Source: JAVBSX01 sp051660685
GTDB lineage: Bacteria > Planctomycetota > Planctomycetia > Pirellulales > Thermoguttaceae
Direction of reading: 5' to 3'
Assembly: GCA_051660685.1 (NCBI GenBank)
Contig: JBOFQB010000085.1
Location: 24,250-88,249 of the forward strand
Length of the DNA: 64,000 bases
Shown: in pieces, positions 45,394-53,221 of the stretch
Layout: every line of letters begins with the position of its first letter
Numbering within the stretch: position 1 is the first letter of the stretch
Notes under the pieces: model-generated
What the model saw: the letters and a program-made list of their open reading frames with translations, nothing else
The model's database searches: none
What the model was told of the DNA's origin: nothing
Made by a program: the position numbers and the translations under genes

Positions 45394-46221
45394 ATGCGCG
45401 TTGCTATGTGTCAAATGTTAGTCCAATATAGCCAATTGCACGAAAATCTCCAACAAGCCGAGAAAATGCTTGAACTGGCGAAACGGCAGGGAGCTGAAAT
45501 CGCCCTCTTGCCCGAATGTCTTGATATTGGTTGGGCAAACCCTGACGCGATCAAATTGGCACAACCGATGGAGGGAGAACCCGTTTCACGGTTGAAACAG
45601 GCTGCAATTGCCCATAAGATTTACGTTGTAGGAGGAGTCACGGAACGGGTTGGGGACAAATTGTACAACACTGCCGTGTTGCTTTCTCCTGAAGGTGAAC
45701 TGCTCGCAAAACATCGGAAAATTAACCTTCTTGTTAACGTTGAATACATGTACGAAGTGGGACGGTCACTTTGTGTCTGCGAGACGGCATTGGGACGAAT
45801 TGGGATCGACATTTGTGCTGATAATTGGAATGATTCCATTGTCTTGGGACATTCTCTGGGAAGAATGGGGGCGCAGGTCCTTCTTTCACCTTGCGCTTGG
45901 GCTGTTCCTCGCGGTTTTGACCAGAAGAAAACCCCTTATGGTCAGGATTGGGTTCGTCCCTTTTGCGAATTGGCCCGACTCTATAACATGCCCATTGTCG
46001 CCGTCAGTAATGTTGGCAAAGTAACCGGGGGACGTTGGAGAGGTTGGGATTGCATCGGAAACTCAATCGCCCTTTGGAATGAAAGAAACGAACCGTTGAT
46101 GCTCCCCTTTGGAGTTGACGCGGAATGTGTTCAGACAATCGAATTTGAGTTGCAGGAACATCCGAAAAAGGGGACCGATTTGTCCGGTTATGTCAGAGAA
46201 CAGGCCCGATTAAAAATCTGA
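45394..46221 (+). CDS. Carbon-nitrogen hydrolase (nitrilase superfamily)
   Basis: 275 aa, with GAGG before the ATG. The catalytic triad is Glu41 (LLPECLD), Lys109 (HRKINL) and Cys141 (GIDICADN). VAMCQMLVQYSQLHENLQQA is the usual opening strand. Family members hydrolyse amides or nitriles (amidases, N-carbamoyl hydrolases, carbamoylputrescine-type enzymes). The HRKINLLVNVEYMYEVG loop gives no clear substrate class. It starts 48 bp after the tRNA and is the last gene before the nuclease on the other strand. Confidence 0.9.
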   Translation: MRVAMCQMLVQYSQLHENLQQAEKMLELAKRQGAEIALLPECLDIGWANPDAIKLAQPMEGEPVSRLKQAAIAHKIYVVGGVTERVGDKLYNTAVLLSPEGELLAKHRKINLLVNVEYMYEVGRSLCVCETALGRIGIDICADNWNDSIVLGHSLGRMGAQVLLSPCAWAVPRGFDQKKTPYGQDWVRPFCELARLYNMPIVAVSNVGKVTGGRWRGWDCIGNSIALWNERNEPLMLPFGVDAECVQTIEFELQEHPKKGTDLSGYVREQARLKI

Positions 46222-46240
46222 TTTTCCCCGTCAGCACGCC

Positions 46241-47251
46241 TTACCGCAATGCGGTCTCAAAGTCTTCGAGGGAGGTACAGTCCACAGCATAGGCAACGAG
46301 TGATTGTAAGGCAATTTCGTCGGTTCGGCTGTTCAGTTCGTTGACGATTCGCTTGGGAACCTCCGTCTTAAACCGGGACTTCAAAATCGTCAAAATGGAT
46401 TTCACCTCGCCTCTTACTTCGCCTTGCGCAATACCGTCTGCGAAAATGCCCTTGTATACCGTTTGTGCCATTTCTATACCCTCCTGACCTTTAATCGTTG
46501 TCAAAATTGCTTTATCTACCTGCTGCGCCGTAACACCATCCGTTACCGCACAGTACCGAACAATACTTTCAATCAAGTCCTTGATCCGAACATCTTTGGA
46601 AACCGTCCCCAAATGGGCAACAATCTGCTCCAAATGATCCGCAAAAGTTCCCTCTTTTGCCCGTTTTAACGATTCGACAACCGCTCGGGTTTCTGGACGG
46701 CCCGGCAATTTGCCGTAATCGAATTTGCGTAAATTGATGACAAACACTTGAAATTGCGGGACATGCTTTCTCAACTGTTCCGGGACCGACTCGTAAATGT
46801 CCTGAAACCGCAACTCCTCCGCAATGTCCTCATCGCCGCTGTAAATCAGCACCATCAACAACATTTTCGGCTTGAACTTTTTCCGCGATGTCGGTCTTTT
46901 TGCCGTCTTAAAATCGTTATAAAGGGCAAGAGCCGCATAAGCGTTAAGCTGAATCGGGACGAAAATGTCCGGCTGCGACTTCAGTTCAAGCGTGAACAAC
47001 ACTTCGACGTTTTCACTGACCATCCGCGCGAGAAACGCCAAATCCGCAATGTGTTCGTCGAACATTTTACCGAAAAAGGTGGTCGGAGCCGATGTCAATT
47101 CATCCAAATTGACGAATTCGGCAATGACGGGATCGGCATAAAAACGGAGCAAATCGGCGGCGATCAGTTTGTCGCCGACCACTTTCCGCCCGAACTGGTC
47201 GTGCGGGCGAAACGGTTTCCCCGCCTCAATCTTGTCAGTTTCCGTCGTCAT
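46241..47251 (-). CDS. Rpn/YhgA-type PD-(D/E)XK nuclease
   Basis: 336 aa. FRPHDQFGRKVVGDKLIAADLLRFY is the conserved opening of the Rpn (recombination-promoting nuclease, YhgA-like putative transposase) family. The nuclease core includes FFGKMFDEHIADLAF and VLFTLELKSQPDIFVPIQL, where E-x-K is the PD-(D/E)XK catalytic pair. The C-terminal half is the usual helical tail (GIAQGEVRGEVKSILTILKSRF). Rpn proteins are DNA endonucleases with roles in recombination and phage defence. The gene sits among repeats in an accessory-looking stretch. Confidence 0.85.
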   Translation of the reverse strand: MTTETDKIEAGKPFRPHDQFGRKVVGDKLIAADLLRFYADPVIAEFVNLDELTSAPTTFFGKMFDEHIADLAFLARMVSENVEVLFTLELKSQPDIFVPIQLNAYAALALYNDFKTAKRPTSRKKFKPKMLLMVLIYSGDEDIAEELRFQDIYESVPEQLRKHVPQFQVFVINLRKFDYGKLPGRPETRAVVESLKRAKEGTFADHLEQIVAHLGTVSKDVRIKDLIESIVRYCAVTDGVTAQQVDKAILTTIKGQEGIEMAQTVYKGIFADGIAQGEVRGEVKSILTILKSRFKTEVPKRIVNELNSRTDEIALQSLVAYAVDCTSLEDFETALR

Positions 47252-47372
47252 TGCAATTGCAAAAAAGGGTAAATCATTGCCAAACTCCGCGACTACATTT
47301 TACCCCGTCAAATCTGGTGTGGCAAGACAAGTTATACCCGAAACGGGTACAAAATGGACATTTTGCCGGAAC

Positions 47373-47416
47373 GCAGGCATCTTGCCTGCATCAAGAAAAA
47401 AATGTGGGCAAGATGC
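47373..47416. repeat. Palindromic repeat GCAGGCATCTTGCCTGC
   Basis: Perfect 7-bp arms (GCAGGCA / TGCCTGC) around TCT, followed by GTGGGCAAGATGCC. It is a single copy of a word common in environmental genomes, immediately upstream of the Zn-ribbon gene's stop. Confidence 0.75.
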
Positions 47417-47436
47417 CATGTCAGTCCCAGAGATTG

Positions 47437-47970
47437 TTAACGATACCATTTCCTACTCGCACTTTCAAGTGTAGCACCTGTAATGTCTATGAACAACGAA
47501 GTGCAGTCTGAAACCTCACCATGAACGATTACATCGTCTCCTTTTTCTAATTGTGACATTTTAGTCGCTGCAATCCAATGGGCACGACATCGCACTTGGA
47601 CGAAGGAAGAATCATTGCCTAGGCAAACGTAAGTTTGGTCAAATTCCTTCCTGATGTCAGCAACCTTGCCCGACACCTTAATGGAGTTTCCAATGTAAAC
47701 TTTTCCGAAAATGACTTGATCGTCTTCGAATGCTTGTATCAAGTCCGTCGCAGTGACGGACCAGATTACGGGGGAGGTAGTACTGTCAGTATCTGAATCT
47801 TTAGGCCGCAACATATTCACGAGGATAGGAACAATAATTACCATGCATATCAGGCAACCTAGACAACTCAAGCAACTTAAGCTTTGCCGTTGCCGACAGT
47901 GTGGACAGACTGAGGCATCTGCCTTGATAACACTTTTACAGTGTTTACAGATTTTTGTTCTATCAGTCAT
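47437..47970 (-). CDS. Zinc-ribbon membrane protein with OB-fold domain
   Basis: 177 aa from ATG 47970, with AGGAG 6 bp upstream. A zinc ribbon comes first (CKHCKSVIKADASVCPHC, four Cys), then a Cys-rich membrane helix (about 30-52), then a C-terminal tRNA_anti-like OB-fold domain with IKVSGKVADIRKEF, FVQVRCR and DVIVHGEVSD. That OB family is found in many small prokaryotic membrane proteins of unknown function. The gene has no relation to its neighbours that I can see. Confidence 0.7.
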   Translation of the reverse strand: MTDRTKICKHCKSVIKADASVCPHCRQRQSLSCLSCLGCLICMVIIVPILVNMLRPKDSDTDSTTSPVIWSVTATDLIQAFEDDQVIFGKVYIGNSIKVSGKVADIRKEFDQTYVCLGNDSSFVQVRCRAHWIAATKMSQLEKGDDVIVHGEVSDCTSLFIDITGATLESASRKWYR

Positions 47971-47990
47971 CAATATCTCCTTTGTGACTA

Positions 47991-48168
47991 TTCTTCGGCT
48001 AAACGTCCGGCTTGCGCCGGGCTAAGTAAGGAATCGTGTCCATCTTGTTTCCAGTTTGAGTCTTGACGGTTCTGAATGCGCGATACGTTGTATCACGGCT
48101 CAACATTTGTGTCGCTCCTGGGACATCAATGTGTCCATCTTGTTTCCGATTTGAAGATCGACCGTCTA
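47991..48168. repeat. Repeat cluster with families A and A2 and a direct duplication
   Basis: 47991-48031 holds GGCTAAACGTCCGGCTTGCG and CCGGGCTAAG (A2); 48078-48106 is CGCGATACGTTGTATCACG plus GCTCAACAT (A with two changes). The word GTGTCCATCTTGTTTCC occurs at 48036 and again at 48131, each followed by a TTTGA...GACGGT/CCGTC stretch. Confidence 0.8.
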
Positions 48169-48178
48169 AAACATCACC

Positions 48179-49324
48179 TTAACGACGTGTCGGAGTCGAG
48201 GGAATTTGGTTCTGCGCTGCTTTTTCAGGGTCCAGTTCGGGGACAACCAGTTGCGGAACTTCGGCGTTCGGATTGGCCCGTAATGCTTCTTGCTGTTTGG
48301 CAAGATAGGTAAGACGGTCCTGCTCGAACTCCAGTCGCTGTTTTTCTGTTAACTCTTGTTGAGATGCGAGAATGCGCCGACCATACGGACTGTTTTCAAG
48401 CGGGTTTTCCATACGGTCAATCGCATTTTGGGCCGTTTGGTATCCCGCTCTTGCAAATTGTTCGCGGATTTCGGGCCGAATCGACTCCAGCTTCATCCCC
48501 AAACGTCGAACGGAATCGGGATTCGATTGCGCCGCTGTTGAAAGATTGCCAACAAAAGCAATTGCCTGTTCAAAATTGTTGTCCGCGACTTTACCCAAAA
48601 GAGGGGCGAACAGTTTGGCGAACACATCGAGTGCAACATTGTGAATTCGGATAAACGAGTCAATCTGGGCAATAACATAGGGTTCGCCGAGATCATCCCG
48701 TTCAAAACGGTGTTGAACCAACAAAACCGTTTCTCCTTCAACGGCTTTCGTCATTAGCGGACCTCTGTATGATCCGCGCGAATAGGCAATACTCAACTCA
48801 GGACTCATATAGATGAGTTCAACGGTTCCTGTCGAACCAACCGTCTCGCGTAAATTGTAAACACCCGGTTTGTCCGACTGTTTCAGCGAAATTTGATTGA
48901 CTCCGAGACGTTCCCAGATTGCAACAACGACGTCGGGGTGATTCAGCAGGAAGAAGAACATTGCCGGATCACAGTAGACGGATTGTTGAGGTAAGCGACG
49001 ATACAGTGATTGTTCGAGCAGAACCGGTTGAATCTTGGCCCGGACCTCGCTTGACAGTTCTTTCCAAGGAACCCGTTGAATCGCTTCATTTCGGGCTTTT
49101 TGACTGGTTGATGCTCCAAGAAGGTCGGTTTCTGCCGATTCTTCCGCCTCTTGACCGCGCAAAAGGTTTCGTCTGAACTCGGCAGACTGCGCACTTTTCA
49201 CAAGTAGCCCCTGTTCTTTTAAGAACAGCCCCTTTTCGCACAATAGACAGGCAAAAACGCAAAACAGATAAAATAGGGATGTACGGACATTCCAACACGT
49301 TAAAAAAAATGGTCGCGTTTTCAT
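48179..49324 (-). CDS. Exported protein of unknown function
   Basis: 381 aa from ATG 49324. A hydrophobic stretch (about 16-31) LFYLFCVFACLLC is the signal or anchor. The mature region includes LPQQSVYCDPAMFFFLLNHPDVVVAIWERLGVNQISL and a beta-rich block with LIYMSPELSIAYSRGSYRGP. The C-terminal third is charged and helical (about 290-370). I associate this with a conserved but unnamed planctomycete family from memory; no domain name can be given. Confidence 0.6.
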   Translation of the reverse strand: MKTRPFFLTCWNVRTSLFYLFCVFACLLCEKGLFLKEQGLLVKSAQSAEFRRNLLRGQEAEESAETDLLGASTSQKARNEAIQRVPWKELSSEVRAKIQPVLLEQSLYRRLPQQSVYCDPAMFFFLLNHPDVVVAIWERLGVNQISLKQSDKPGVYNLRETVGSTGTVELIYMSPELSIAYSRGSYRGPLMTKAVEGETVLLVQHRFERDDLGEPYVIAQIDSFIRIHNVALDVFAKLFAPLLGKVADNNFEQAIAFVGNLSTAAQSNPDSVRRLGMKLESIRPEIREQFARAGYQTAQNAIDRMENPLENSPYGRRILASQQELTEKQRLEFEQDRLTYLAKQQEALRANPNAEVPQLVVPELDPEKAAQNQIPSTPTRR

Positions 49325-49689
49325 TGACTCTTGCACAAAGATGTCGAAATATAGGGATTGTTCGGATTGTAACTCCTCACTCCCGGATAAATCGACATTT
49401 GGTGAAGATGTACCACACTTTTTTTCGCTTGTAAAACGGTTTTTTCCGCAAATTGGACTTGAGGAAAAATCGTTTTTTTTCTATGGTTCAGGTTGATACC
49501 AGATTTTAGGGCGTGTTCACGCAAACAGAGCTTAGATGACCGTTGCATGAATTTATGTGACTGTTTGACACAACGGAGATAATTTTGTAATGAACAAATT
49601 GTTCAAATTGCCTAAAATGTATCCCAGATAACCCAAATTTATAGTGTGAACACGTCCTCGTGTGTCATCCTTTTTCCTGACATTTGCTA
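49325..49689. other. Divergent intergenic region with a MITE-like element
   Basis: 365 bp between divergent genes. Only the inverted-repeat-bounded element at 49508-49657 stands out. Poly-T and poly-C/T stretches near 49420-49490 show no gene. Confidence 0.5.
49508..49657. mobile_element. Possible MITE bounded by inverted repeats
   Basis: GGGCGTGTTCAC at the left end matches the reverse complement of GTGAACACGTCC at the right end at 11 of 12 positions, enclosing about 125 bp with no coding sequence. Such short elements with a GGGCGTGTTCAC end are known for non-autonomous transposon relics; no target duplication could be proved. Confidence 0.4.
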
Positions 49690-51231
49690 ATGTCCCTATT
49701 TTATTCACTTTTCAGGTCCCCGCTTAGTCTCATCATTCCGTTAACCGGAATCTGCGTTCTCCTGCTCCTACTTTATCTCAATTGGTCGTCCGAACAGTTT
49801 GCCGATCAACTTGCGCAAAAAATGGAACAGGTTCCTGAAGATGATGTCAAGGTGTTTGCTGAACAATTGGGCAGTTTGGGTAAACCGGGAATATCACGGT
49901 TGGTTCACGCCCTCACCTCGCAACGTCGATCCGTCGTCTTTGCAGCCCGGGATGTCCTTGAAAAAAATTTCCAACAATGGTCTAACCTTCCTCCCAACAA
50001 TTCGGCTCCCCTTCATTTGCAGCTTTCACGCTCATTGTCTGAGGAACTGGACTCTTTTCGTCCGACCTCACAACTTCTCGCCGTTTCTTGGTCGCAACGT
50101 ATTTTGCGTCATATGCTGAAATCCGAGGGGGAAAAATATCCGAATCAGTCAAAAATCGCCGAATACTGTCAACGTATTCTCACAAAAACCGAGGGGGAAC
50201 GGACAGTTCTTGCCGAACCTCGACTTCTTGACGAGATGCACATTGTTGCAAGCGGGGGAGAACCGAAAAAACTTTTGCCGGTTGAGCTGAGTTCCCGGAC
50301 AACGCAATTGGCGAAAAGGCAAAATGGACTGCAAAACGAAGTGGAACAGGAACGGGAAAATGAGTTGGAGTTTTATGACCCCTATTCCTCACCCCGGGCC
50401 GATCTGCTCTATGTTCTGTATCGTTCTCGAGCGACTTCTCAACCTGTTGAACGTGAACGCCCTGATTCCAGCCCGTTTGAGGAAGCGACAACGGGGGAAA
50501 CAATGATTGCCGGGAATCTGACCGACCTGAATCTTCGGGAATTGCCGACTGCCGGTTTTCCTTCTCCAACACTTTCCCAACCGACTCAACGAATTGGTTC
50601 CAAATATGAAGATTTGGCACAACCTCAATCGTCGCGTGATCTCAGGTCAATGTCAGACGATTCAAATGCTTCAAACGATTTGATACAAGGAGTCAATTCA
50701 TCATCCGGTCTTGAGGAAAAACTTCCCCAACTTCCTCCCTATTTGGAAAACGTCAAGGAATCCTATTCAGACGTGCAACGACCGATTGAGGAGACCTCTT
50801 TAGGTCGAATCGACCAAGACGCAATTCCCAATCTGCCGACTGTCGATTTAATGCGATTGTTGCAACACCCCAACAAAGCGATTGCGGCTCTTGCTGAGCA
50901 ACAGTTAAGAAAGCGGGAGTATTATCAAGACGCCCATATTGCGCTTGCATTACGGTTGTACAATCCCAAACCGGAATTACGCAAGGAAATTCTCGAACTT
51001 TTACCCCGAATTCCCTCTGTCCAACCCATTCCTTGGTTGGTCGAGTTGTTGCGCGACCCCAACCCGGATGTCCGTTTTGCGACACTTTCGTATTTGGCAA
51101 CCGCAAAAGACCGGCAATTAGTGCAGTTAATGATAGATCGGGCCAAGAAAGACGACGATCCGCGAATGAATGTTCTCGTAGAAAAACTGGAACGACTTTC
51201 CAGTTTGCGTCAACAGGAAGACCTTAGGTAG
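49690..51231 (+). CDS. Membrane-anchored HEAT-repeat-like protein
   Basis: 513 aa from ATG 49690. A membrane helix (about 11-29) PLSLIIPLTGICVLLLLLYL is followed by a helical region (about 35-100) and a long low-complexity Ser/Gln/Asn/Arg-rich central part (about 180-370). The C-terminal region (about 380-500) shows helical pairs of HEAT or PBS type (LLQHPNKAIAALAEQQLRKR, LVELLRDPNPDVRFATLSYL). The function is unknown. The stop TAG falls at the edge of a purine-rich family B tract. Confidence 0.6.
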   Translation: MSLFYSLFRSPLSLIIPLTGICVLLLLLYLNWSSEQFADQLAQKMEQVPEDDVKVFAEQLGSLGKPGISRLVHALTSQRRSVVFAARDVLEKNFQQWSNLPPNNSAPLHLQLSRSLSEELDSFRPTSQLLAVSWSQRILRHMLKSEGEKYPNQSKIAEYCQRILTKTEGERTVLAEPRLLDEMHIVASGGEPKKLLPVELSSRTTQLAKRQNGLQNEVEQERENELEFYDPYSSPRADLLYVLYRSRATSQPVERERPDSSPFEEATTGETMIAGNLTDLNLRELPTAGFPSPTLSQPTQRIGSKYEDLAQPQSSRDLRSMSDDSNASNDLIQGVNSSSGLEEKLPQLPPYLENVKESYSDVQRPIEETSLGRIDQDAIPNLPTVDLMRLLQHPNKAIAALAEQQLRKREYYQDAHIALALRLYNPKPELRKEILELLPRIPSVQPIPWLVELLRDPNPDVRFATLSYLATAKDRQLVQLMIDRAKKDDDPRMNVLVEKLERLSSLRQQEDLR

Positions 51232-51234
51232 AGA

Positions 51235-51300
51235 GTAGGGGATAGGGAATGGGGGATAGGGAGGAGAATTGAGAATTGAGAAGGGTAAAAAACGAAATCT
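51235..51300 (+). repeat. Purine-rich tract, family B
   Basis: GTAGGGGATAGGGAATGGG and GGATAGGGAGGAG words begin at the stop codon of the preceding gene. Same family as 29917-29978 and 61841-61905. Confidence 0.7.
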
Positions 51301-51352
51301 GACGGATGATCGGTCCTATTTGAAGCGTCCCCCCAATAAAACAAGCTCCTTA

Positions 51353-51434
51353 GCGACCTCATGTTTAGCCGCGATACAACGTATCGCGCGTTCTGAAATT
51401 TCAATACGCGCGGAACGTTGTTCCTCGGCTAAAC
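51353..51434. repeat. Composite palindrome, family A
   Basis: GCGACCTCATGTTTAGCC then GCGATACAACGTATCGCG, a spacer TTCTGAAATTTCAAT, then GCGCGGAACGTTGTTCCTC and GGCTAAAC. The same frame as 41277-41360, but the left arm carries the GATACAACGTATC variant so the two arms pair only at their ends. Confidence 0.9.
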
Positions 51435-51484
51435 GACATATTTAGGTCGCAGCTAACGCAGCTCATTTTTTGTGCCGGACTTAA

Positions 51485-51513
51485 CCCGGGGTTTCGCTGC
51501 GCTTCACCCCGGG
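51485..51513. repeat. CCCGGGGT/ACCCCGGG hairpin
   Basis: Perfect 8-bp arms around TTCGCTGCGCTTC, flanked by TTAA and CTA. The form is typical of RAYT-type REP palindromes in many bacteria. A single copy in this window. Confidence 0.7.
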
Positions 51514-51563
51514 CTACAAAAAGGTCGCTGCTATGCAGCTAAGAGATGCAGTCCTTGAATTTG

Positions 51564-51610
51564 TGCGTCAAAAATACATGCAATGTGTATACCAATTATT
51601 GAAATGCGGT
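51564..51610. repeat. Family C half-element
   Basis: GCGTCAAAAATACATGCAAT, GTGTATACCAATTATT and GAAATGCGG match 38698-38742 at most positions, without the GCGGTTAAAACC half. Confidence 0.8.
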
Positions 51611-51756
51611 CAACATTTTTTGCTGACGAATGACCCTCGAAATTTACCTAATCCTCACAAACAAACCGGTTGCCTAATCATTGCAGCTCGAACTCGTACC
51701 CGGTCGATGTTGAGATGGAATTGCTCCCTTTTTTTAATCCGTACCCCGCGATTACG

Positions 51757-52941
51757 ATGTATTACAGCCGGTTGACAAAATACTCAGAAAACCCTTTCGG
51801 TTGTTTCCTCTCCTCTGTTCTGCTCCTTTTGCTGTGCTGCACCCCGGGGTTTGTTACACCTGCCCTTGCCGCTTATCCCACAACGTATGGTCAGAGTAAT
51901 GTTGTCAACAACCCTTATGATGTCTATTCGTCCGTTCGACCGGGTAATACGGATTATGGACGAGGAGGTCGGGTTTCAGGATATTCCTACACAACTTACC
52001 GACCGTTGACATCGGCCCCAACTCTTTCGTTTGACCCGATGTATGCGCCCCGGGTTGCGTCCAACGGTCAACCAACCCCGCTTGCGTACACAACAAAACC
52101 GTCAACGACGAGTTATATGAACTCGCAAATGGGGATTGCCCCTTGTGCAAACTGTCAGGACTACACTTGTCAAAATGCCGTTTGCTCGAAAAAACCGAGC
52201 TGGTATTCACCATTAAAAAATGAGGCCCGGCGTTATGTTCAGGATGCAAAAAATTTCTATACAACGGACACTTTCCTCAATTTTGGGGTCGGTTTGGCCG
52301 TTGGAGGAACATTGGCGAACACGGATTTGGACCAGAATTTCCGCAATTGGTATCAAGACAATGTTCGCAGTTCCGGTTCCAACGATTTCGCAAAAGGAGC
52401 GAAATTCTTTGGTGAAGGTGCTATTTTCATTCCCGTCATGCTCGGAACATCACTGACATACCGTTATTTGCAGGAATACCATATTATTTCTCCTCGCGGA
52501 AATCCAATCGGGAATTTTGCAAGTCGAACGACTCGGGGATACTTGGTTGGAGCCCCGACCCTTTTGGTTGGGCAAATGGTCCTCGGCGCAGCCCGACCTT
52601 CTGAAGATTCTCCCAACACCTCACATTGGATGCCCTTTAAGGAGAATCATGGAATCAGCGGACACGCTTTTATGGGGGCAGTTCCGTTTATGACCGCTGC
52701 TCAAATGTCGAAAACTTGGTACATGAAAAGTTTCTTTTACGCCTGCTCAACACTTCCTGCTTGGTCCCGGGTCAACGATGACGCTCACTATCTCTCCCAA
52801 GTGGTGCTCGGTTGGTATTTAGCCTATTTGTCCGTCCGCGCTGTGTCTTTAACCGAAGAAGGACGATTACCAAAAGGACTGACTATCTTCCCGGTTTATG
52901 ACCGTAATACCGTTGGAGGAGGGGTCCAATATAAGTGGTAA
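51757..52941 (+). CDS. PAP2-family phosphatase, exported
   Basis: 394 aa from ATG 51757; other in-frame starts lie at 51670 (TTG) and 51715. A signal peptide of about 38 residues ends LALA-AYP. A Tyr/Ser/Thr/Pro-rich region with CANCQDYTCQNAVC (four Cys) follows. The PAP2 signature is in the C-terminal half: LGAARPSED (motif 1, without its upstream Lys), GISGHAFMG (motif 2 with the catalytic His) and SRVNDDAHYLSQVVLGW (motif 3). The last Asp of motif 3 is Gln. It is a probable lipid phosphatase or acid-phosphatase relative at the cell envelope. Confidence 0.75.
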   Translation: MYYSRLTKYSENPFGCFLSSVLLLLLCCTPGFVTPALAAYPTTYGQSNVVNNPYDVYSSVRPGNTDYGRGGRVSGYSYTTYRPLTSAPTLSFDPMYAPRVASNGQPTPLAYTTKPSTTSYMNSQMGIAPCANCQDYTCQNAVCSKKPSWYSPLKNEARRYVQDAKNFYTTDTFLNFGVGLAVGGTLANTDLDQNFRNWYQDNVRSSGSNDFAKGAKFFGEGAIFIPVMLGTSLTYRYLQEYHIISPRGNPIGNFASRTTRGYLVGAPTLLVGQMVLGAARPSEDSPNTSHWMPFKENHGISGHAFMGAVPFMTAAQMSKTWYMKSFFYACSTLPAWSRVNDDAHYLSQVVLGWYLAYLSVRAVSLTEEGRLPKGLTIFPVYDRNTVGGGVQYKW

Positions 52942-53094
52942 TTTTTCTGATACCGCCGCCTATTACTTGACCCAACCTCATTTGACTTGCTTGGCGACCG
53001 ATTGGAAGACGCAAAAAATCTGCCTCTTCTTCCAAAAATGTATTCAGTTGAGAAAATAGGCAAAATAATTTTGAGTTCTCGAACAAGTCTATTG

Positions 53095-53114
53095 TTTCGC
53101 CCTTACAGGGCGAA
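53095..53114. repeat. TTCGCCCT/AGGGCGAA hairpin
   Basis: 8-bp perfect stem (53096-53103 and 53107-53114) with a TAC loop, followed by TATTTTTT on the plus strand. It could terminate the PAP2 transcript 155 bp after its stop. Confidence 0.5.
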
Positions 53115-53130
53115 TATTTTTTGACATTTT

Positions 53131-53221
53131 GACATCAGCGGTTAAAACCACTGTCTATTTTGTTACGCACCTTGGGTGCTAAGAATGCGACAACATTCTA
53201 ATTTCCCGTGAACGGTTACGA
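53131..53221. repeat. Intergenic repeat, family C, copy 2
   Basis: CATCAGCGGTTAAAACCACT, TGTCTATTTTGTTACGCACC, TTGGGTGCTAAGAATGCG and CCCGTGAACGGTTACG. It runs into the last codon and TAA of the permease gene on the minus strand, which reads TCG TAA from this word. Confidence 0.85.

Larger units (their letters stand above)
51232..51756. other. Repeat-filled intergenic region
   Basis: 525 bp without a gene. Order: purine tract (51235-51300), composite palindrome (51353-51434), CCCGGGGT/ACCCCGGG hairpin (51485-51513), family C half-element (51564-51610), then a pyrimidine-rich leader to the PAP2 gene. Confidence 0.75.
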
